From assembly GCA_017549025.1 (NCBI GenBank), contig JAFYWB010000037.1:17412-81411 (forward strand): a stretch of DNA of 64,000 bases. Reading direction: 5' to 3'. The notes under the pieces are model-generated. The model did not search any database and was not told the origin of the DNA. It saw only the letters and a program-made list of their open reading frames with translations. Positions 59,318 to 64,000 of the stretch are shown one piece after another. The translations under genes were made by a program, and so were the position numbers. The stretch comes from Treponema sp. (lineage in GTDB: Bacteria; Spirochaetota; Spirochaetia; Treponematales; Treponemataceae). Each line of letters opens with the position of its first letter. Within the stretch, counting starts at the first letter, position 1.

Positions 59318-60202
59318 ATGGCATTGCGGAAACCTCAATTTCTTCTCAAACCTTCTCTTTTTGTATTGGTTTTGCTTTTGCTGATTTCAAGCATTATGCT
59401 GGCCTTGTCCACAGGCGGATTCATCGTGAATTTTAAGACGGTGGGTTTTTCCGCCTTATCTGCCCTGCAAAAGGGGACTCGGGCAGTGTATTCCAGCGTC
59501 ACTGGCGTTGTGTCTGCAGTACAAGAAATCCGTGTGCTACGGGAGGAGTACCAGCGACTTACCCAGCGTCTGGAAAACTACGAATACATGCAGCAGAGCA
59601 ATGCAGAAATTCGGCGGGAAAATGAGCGATTGAGGGAGCAGCTGGATTTTACTACCCAGTTTGAGTATAAAAGTCATCCTGCTCAGATTATTGGGCGGGA
59701 TCCAAACAATCAATATTCCTTTATCACCATCGACAAGGGAAGCCACCAGGGTATCAAAAAGAATATGCCGGTGATTGCAATTCAAAATGGTACCATTGGA
59801 CTGGTGGGAAAGGTGTTGCAGGTGGGCTATACCACTAGTATGGTTATGCCCATCTACGACTATGATTGCAATGTTTCTGCTCGTATTCAAAATACGAGAG
59901 ATGTGGGACTTGTCAGTGGATTGGGCTGGGAAGACAGCCCCCTTTCCATGAAGTATATTAAAAAAAGAGTGCTTCCTGACTTGCAGTACGGCGATTTGGT
60001 GGTTACCTCTGGAGAAAACGAAAATTTCTTGAAGGATATTCCCATCGGGTATATTTCTACCATTACCGTGCAGGATTATGATTCCTCTTTGAATATTGAG
60101 CTGACACCAGTTCTTGATTTTGGTCGCTTGGAGACCGTTATTGTTGTGGACATGAAGGAAGTGAATCCAGAGGTAGAAGCAGGGGAGGATGCAACAAAAT
60201 GA
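59318..60202 (+). CDS. mreC: Rod-shape protein MreC
   Basis: MreC is a periplasmic scaffold that activates PBP2-RodA. The 294-residue protein has an N-terminal membrane segment (about residues 12-35), a coiled coil (about 68-110, EYQRLTQRLENYEYMQQ and onward) and two beta-barrel subdomains with AQIIGRDPNNQYSFITIDKGS near 125-145 and GLVSGLGWEDSPL near 197. ERRY-type loops end at LKDIPIGYIS near 240. It overlaps mreD as ATGA. Confidence 0.95.
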   Translation: MALRKPQFLLKPSLFVLVLLLLISSIMLALSTGGFIVNFKTVGFSALSALQKGTRAVYSSVTGVVSAVQEIRVLREEYQRLTQRLENYEYMQQSNAEIRRENERLREQLDFTTQFEYKSHPAQIIGRDPNNQYSFITIDKGSHQGIKKNMPVIAIQNGTIGLVGKVLQVGYTTSMVMPIYDYDCNVSARIQNTRDVGLVSGLGWEDSPLSMKYIKKRVLPDLQYGDLVVTSGENENFLKDIPIGYISTITVQDYDSSLNIELTPVLDFGRLETVIVVDMKEVNPEVEAGEDATK

Positions 60203-60711
60203 TTCGTAAGCCATTAGTTATTTTCATCATTTTGTTGGTATGTTCCCTTTTGGAAACAGCTTTGTTGTCCAACGTGGTGTTTCTTCCTGTAGTTCCAGAT
60301 TTGTTGCTACTGGTGGTGCTTTACATTTCTGTGCAAAACGGCTCCTTGACTGGTGAGGCCACTGGCTTTGTATCTGGTTTACTGTTGGATTTTCTAACAG
60401 CAACTCCCTTTGGTTTGAACTGTCTTTTGCGTACTCTTTTGGGCTTCTTTGCAGGTCTTTTCCATGAAGTATTAAATGTTTCTAAAATTGTGATTCCTGC
60501 ATTGTTGGCACTTATTGCCACCATTGCAAAGGCTATTATCATTGGCTTCATTTCCTTCTTTTTCCCCAACGGGGTAATTACCTACGATTTATTTTCGTAT
60601 GCCTTTGGTATGGAATTGTTGTTCAATGTGATTCTTGCTCCCTTTGTGTTTGCCTTCCTTTCGCTTTTTTCCTCTTGGCTCAGCGATAATAAGGAGATTT
60701 CCCGCGGATGA
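60199..60711 (+). CDS. mreD: Rod-shape protein MreD
   Basis: The 170-residue protein is almost entirely hydrophobic with five to six membrane segments, as in MreD, the small membrane partner of MreC. The VVFLPVVPDLLLLVVLYISVQNG segment near residues 25-47 and the GLLLDFLTATPFGLNC segment near 59-75 match the family. It is coupled on both sides by ATGA overlaps (mreC upstream, mrdA downstream). Confidence 0.9.
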   Translation: MIRKPLVIFIILLVCSLLETALLSNVVFLPVVPDLLLLVVLYISVQNGSLTGEATGFVSGLLLDFLTATPFGLNCLLRTLLGFFAGLFHEVLNVSKIVIPALLALIATIAKAIIIGFISFFFPNGVITYDLFSYAFGMELLFNVILAPFVFAFLSLFSSWLSDNKEISRG

Positions 60712-62588
60712 GAGTAAATGATCTAAAATCAAAGTCGGGAGTTTCATTAAAACGAGATAGTAAGCTGGTGGTGCTGGTTTTAATTATCCTGGCTTCCTTT
60801 GCTATTTATACCATGAAGCTGTTTTCCATGCAGGTGCTAGAAGGTGCTCAGTATCGTCAGCAGTCAGAGGATATTTCTAGCCGTGTAAAAACTATTCCCG
60901 CCCAGCGTGGTGAAATTTACGACAGAAATGCCACCGTTCCCATGGTTGTTAATACAGACTCCTTTGCGGTGGACTTGATTCCCGGTGAGATTCCTTCGGG
61001 AAAGTATGATACTGTAGCTGCAAAGCTCGCTGATATTCTGCAAATTGATAAAAAGCAAATCGATGCCAAGATTCCTGCCAGCCAACGAAGCTCCTTTTCT
61101 GCCATAGAAGTTAAATCCAATGTTCCATTTGCTATGGTTTCTGATATTGCGGAGAATAAAAATGATTTGCCGGGAGTTTCCTGGCGTTCAAAGCCTTTAA
61201 GAAGCTATGTGCAGACTGGTTCCATGTCTCACATTTTGGGATATGTTGGTGACATTACCAGAGAAGAATTGAAGGTGATGTACAATCAGGGATATACCAA
61301 TACCAGTATTATTGGAAAAACAGGTATTGAAAAGCAATATGACTCCATTTTACAGGGGGTTCCAGGACGAGAATCCACCACAGTAGACGTTCGTGGTAGG
61401 CTTTTGTCCGATGCCTTAACGGTGATTAATCCTGAGATGGGAAAGAATCTTGTTTTGACCATCGATACCAATATCCAAACCCTTACGGAAAAGGCCTTGG
61501 GAGAACGGGTAGGGGCTGCGGTAGTGCTGAAGCCTGCCACTGGTGAGATTCTTGCCATGGTATCATATCCTTATTTTGACTCCAATTTGTTTAGCTCCGA
61601 AAATGCGTCTCAAGAATATGCTCGGATGGTGAATGCCTCCAACAATCCCTTGTTGAACCGTGCCATAAATGCAGCCTATCCACCAGCTTCTACCTTTAAG
61701 GTGATTATGTCAGCTGCTATGCTGGAGGAACAGTCCATGCCTGCTGAAAAAAAGGTGGAGTGTACTGGCTCTATTCGCTACGGTGACAGAACCTTCCGTT
61801 GCCATATTGGAACTCCAGGTCATGGCTACATGGATTTGAAGAACGCTCTAGCTCAATCCTGCAACGTTTATTACTGGACCATCGGTAGGGATTTTATTGG
61901 CATTGATATGATTGCTTCCTATGCCCAAGAATTTGGCCTTGGCCGTTCCTTGGAAATTGACCTTCCCAGCCATTCTGCTGGATTTATTCCAACAGCCCAG
62001 TGGAAGGAACGACGTTACCACGAAAAATGGCTTGGTGGAGATACCTTGAGTGCTGCTATTGGACAGGGATACACCACCGTAACTCCCTTGCACATGGCAA
62101 ATGCCATTGCCATGGTGGTGAACGAAGGTGTTATTTACAAGCCCCATGTTTTGAAGGAGATTCGTGATCCAGCCAGTGGTGAGGTAATTTCAACAGTTGA
62201 GCCTGAGGTTTTACATGAATCTTCTATCGATAAGTCCGTGTGGAGAACCGTGAAGGAAGCCATGCGTCATACGGTAACTGACGGAACGGTTCTGTTCCCC
62301 TTGAAGAACAAGACGGTGCAGATTGCGGGAAAATCAGGTACTGCGGAGGTGGCTCAATACAAGAACCAGTGGCACTCTTGGTTTGTGGCCTATGCTCCCT
62401 ACGATGGGCCACCAGAGGATGCAATTGTTACGGTGGTGTTGGTAGAAGCCGTAAATACCTGGGAGTGGTGGGCACCTTATGCCACTAACATCATTATGCA
62501 GGGAATTTTTGCCAATCAAGATTATGATCAGGCTATTGACGCCTTGGGATTCCGCTATTTGACTCGACCTGTAGGAAGACAGGAGTAG
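60708..62588 (+). CDS. mrdA: Penicillin-binding protein 2 (elongasome transpeptidase)
   Basis: PBP2 cross-links peptidoglycan during elongation. The 626-residue class B PBP has an N-terminal membrane anchor (about residues 20-38), a pedestal domain with PAQRGEIYDRNATVP near 64 and a transpeptidase domain. The catalytic motifs are SxxK in PASTFKVIMSAAML near 327, SxN in SCNVYYWTIGRDF near 385, and KSG in QIAGKSGTAEVA near 540. Length and motifs are normal. It overlaps mreD and is seven bases upstream of rodA. Confidence 0.97.
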   Translation: MRVNDLKSKSGVSLKRDSKLVVLVLIILASFAIYTMKLFSMQVLEGAQYRQQSEDISSRVKTIPAQRGEIYDRNATVPMVVNTDSFAVDLIPGEIPSGKYDTVAAKLADILQIDKKQIDAKIPASQRSSFSAIEVKSNVPFAMVSDIAENKNDLPGVSWRSKPLRSYVQTGSMSHILGYVGDITREELKVMYNQGYTNTSIIGKTGIEKQYDSILQGVPGRESTTVDVRGRLLSDALTVINPEMGKNLVLTIDTNIQTLTEKALGERVGAAVVLKPATGEILAMVSYPYFDSNLFSSENASQEYARMVNASNNPLLNRAINAAYPPASTFKVIMSAAMLEEQSMPAEKKVECTGSIRYGDRTFRCHIGTPGHGYMDLKNALAQSCNVYYWTIGRDFIGIDMIASYAQEFGLGRSLEIDLPSHSAGFIPTAQWKERRYHEKWLGGDTLSAAIGQGYTTVTPLHMANAIAMVVNEGVIYKPHVLKEIRDPASGEVISTVEPEVLHESSIDKSVWRTVKEAMRHTVTDGTVLFPLKNKTVQIAGKSGTAEVAQYKNQWHSWFVAYAPYDGPPEDAIVTVVLVEAVNTWEWWAPYATNIIMQGIFANQDYDQAIDALGFRYLTRPVGRQE

Positions 62589-62595
62589 GCAAGGA

Positions 62596-63915
62596 ATGAA
62601 GCTACGTATATTTGAATTGTTTGATTTGATTCTCTTGATGTCTATGGTATTGCTAATTACCATAGGTGTGGTGTTTATCTATTCTTCAAGTGTAAACTCT
62701 GCAGGAATTTCTGTATCCCAGGAATATATCCGACAAATAGTGTTTGGTTCTGCAGGACTTATTCTCATGGCTGTAGCTGCCATCTTTGACTATCGCAAAC
62801 TAGTAAAGCAGGCTCCCAAGCTTTTTATCGGTATGGTGTTGGTGCTCTTGTACACTGGCTTATTCGGTAAGGTTGTTAACGGAGCTCGAAGCTGGCTGGG
62901 ATTGGGAAATCTTGGTGTTCAGCCTTCTGAATTTGCAAAGATTGTCTATATTTTCTTTTTGGCTTGGTATTTTGAGCGGACTGACAAGGTTTCAGATCGG
63001 AAAAGATTTATAACCTCCTTGTTCATTATGGGTGTGCCCTTAATGTTGATTCTCCTGCAGCCAGACCTAGGAACAGCCAGTGTGTATATTCCCATCTTCT
63101 TGATAATGTGCTTTATGGCAGGAATTCCCTCACGATACCTTTTTATGGTGATTTTGACAGGTATTTTGACGGTAGTCTGTACCGTGCTACCAGTGTGGGA
63201 ATCTGAAATCTTGCAGCGAAGTGTTCCCATTTTGAAGGTGCTGACAAACCAGCGACTTCGTTTCGTTATTATTGCAGCGGCAGGAACCATTACCTTGATT
63301 GGTATTATTGGATACATGCTGTTTAAAAGCAGATATTACTACTGGATTGCCTACTGCTTTGGAATCACTACGGTGGCCTTGATTATGTCCATTGCTGCTG
63401 GCAAGGTGCTAAAGCCCTATCAGATTCAGCGTCTCATCATCTTTATCGACCCAGAAAGCGATCCTCTTGGAGCTGGTTGGAACATTATCCAGTCGAAAAT
63501 CGCCATTGGTTCTGGTAACATGCTGGGGCAGGGCTTTTTACAGGGTATTCAGAGTCACCTGCGGTTTTTGCCCCAGCAGAGCACTGACTTTATCTTTAGC
63601 ATTCTTTCTGAGGAATGGGGATTTGTTGGCGGTTGTGTAGTTTTCGTATTGTATTTGGTTATCTTGTTTCGCATTATCTCCATCATCAAGACTACAAAGC
63701 ATTTGTTTGGTTACTATGTGGCCTCTGGAATCCTTGCCATGTTCTTCTTTCACTTTATTGTTAATGTAGGCATGGTTATGGGAATCATGCCCATTACGGG
63801 AATTCCCTTGGTGTTTCTTTCCTACGGTGGATCCTCCCTGTGGACTGGCATGATTTGTATTGGTATCTTGATGAGTATTAACTTTCACCAGCAAAGTGAG
63901 TTTGTGTTTAGTTAA
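62596..63915 (+). CDS. rodA: Peptidoglycan glycosyltransferase RodA
   Basis: RodA is the SEDS-family polymerase that extends glycan strands from lipid II with PBP2. The 439-residue protein has ten or so membrane segments, VVNGARSWLGLGNLGVQPSEFAKI near residues 94-117 and QPDLGTASVYIPIFLIM near 155, which carry the conserved Trp and catalytic Asp regions. DFIFSILSEEWGFVGG near 332 and the C-terminal GIMPITGIPLVFLSYGGSS near 395-413 complete the SEDS signatures. It closes the elongasome operon. Confidence 0.96.
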   Translation: MKLRIFELFDLILLMSMVLLITIGVVFIYSSSVNSAGISVSQEYIRQIVFGSAGLILMAVAAIFDYRKLVKQAPKLFIGMVLVLLYTGLFGKVVNGARSWLGLGNLGVQPSEFAKIVYIFFLAWYFERTDKVSDRKRFITSLFIMGVPLMLILLQPDLGTASVYIPIFLIMCFMAGIPSRYLFMVILTGILTVVCTVLPVWESEILQRSVPILKVLTNQRLRFVIIAAAGTITLIGIIGYMLFKSRYYYWIAYCFGITTVALIMSIAAGKVLKPYQIQRLIIFIDPESDPLGAGWNIIQSKIAIGSGNMLGQGFLQGIQSHLRFLPQQSTDFIFSILSEEWGFVGGCVVFVLYLVILFRIISIIKTTKHLFGYYVASGILAMFFFHFIVNVGMVMGIMPITGIPLVFLSYGGSSLWTGMICIGILMSINFHQQSEFVFS

Positions 63916-63953
63916 GTAAAAGTAGACCTTTACAGAAGCTTATTTCAAAAAAT

Positions 63954-63982
63954 TTTACAGGATTTTGTTTTCATGGTATAAT
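63954..63982 (+). promoter_or_regulatory. Promoter at the right edge of the window
   Basis: TTTACA (63954-63959), a 17-base spacer and a perfect TATAAT (63977-63982). It should drive a gene that starts beyond base 64000. Confidence 0.75.
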
Positions 63983-64000
63983 TTTACTGAGGTTGTACCA

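Noticed and set aside
1..64000. Insertion sequences, prophage genes, CRISPR arrays, restriction-modification or toxin-antitoxin systems
   Set aside because: None of their hallmark proteins or repeat patterns was seen; the window appears to be core chromosome.

Overview
The window is a chromosome segment of a spirochaete, almost certainly a Treponema or close relative. This rests on recognised gene content and order recalled from treponemal genomes, not on a search. The supporting blocks are cheW / DegT-like / nadK / recN, the tmpC-type nucleoside-binding protein with its ABC transporter, dnaG-rpoD / zinc-ribbon / rnpB / TPR / mreBCD-pbp2-rodA, and the rnfCDGEAB cluster. I see no insertion sequence, prophage, integrase or CRISPR array. 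Coding density is high and most genes sit in operons with ATGA or TAATG overlaps.

Layout: 1-5130 (+) carries the end of comEC, rsmA, a YggS-type PLP protein, an unknown membrane protein and two RluA-type pseudouridine synthases. 5131-5515 is a very AT-rich convergent gap. 5516-9693 (-) is secA then folC, separated by a hairpin with a T-tract. 9820-18199 (+) is a run of lipoproteins and small membrane proteins, a Nudix hydrolase, dut, two LptF/G-type permeases, tgt and a HEAT-repeat protein. 18242-23154 is cheW, a lysine-less DegT-like protein, nadK, recN and an unknown helical protein. 23264-28049 is a nucleoside-type ABC uptake system with a leader-peptide/terminator structure after the binding protein. 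28119-29231 is a sugar ABC ATPase; 29393-30685 is pcnB. 30700-32656 (-) is a P-loop/Asp23 fusion and a third RluA enzyme.

32724-41166 (+) is the most unusual part: a DUF212 protein, an unknown 481-residue membrane protein, a complete but biochemically stripped rnfCDGEAB set, and a GH57-like protein lacking the family's catalytic residues. 41268-45898 is metG, a FemAB-type transferase and trpS. 45915-46754 (-) is an SPFH-like protein. 46878-49327 is a small membrane protein, aroH and glgA. 49410-49574 is tRNA-Thr and tRNA-Tyr. 49637-55873 holds a cysteine-cluster protein, an MBL hydrolase, mltG, dnaG and rpoD. 55990-63915 holds a zinc-ribbon protein, rnpB, a TPR protein and the elongasome set mreB, mreC, mreD, mrdA and rodA.

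Two themes recur. First, several transcription units have a good sigma70-type promoter whose -10 box lies only 6-10 bases before the start codon, with no Shine-Dalgarno sequence, which implies leaderless mRNAs; internal operon genes usually have clear GGAGG sites. Second, at least three proteins of recognisable enzyme or electron-transfer families (the DegT-like protein, the GH57-like protein, the Rnf set) keep an intact reading frame but have lost residues normally required for activity. The previously undescribed system, if there is one, is most likely the flavin-poor Rnf-like operon at 32724-41166.
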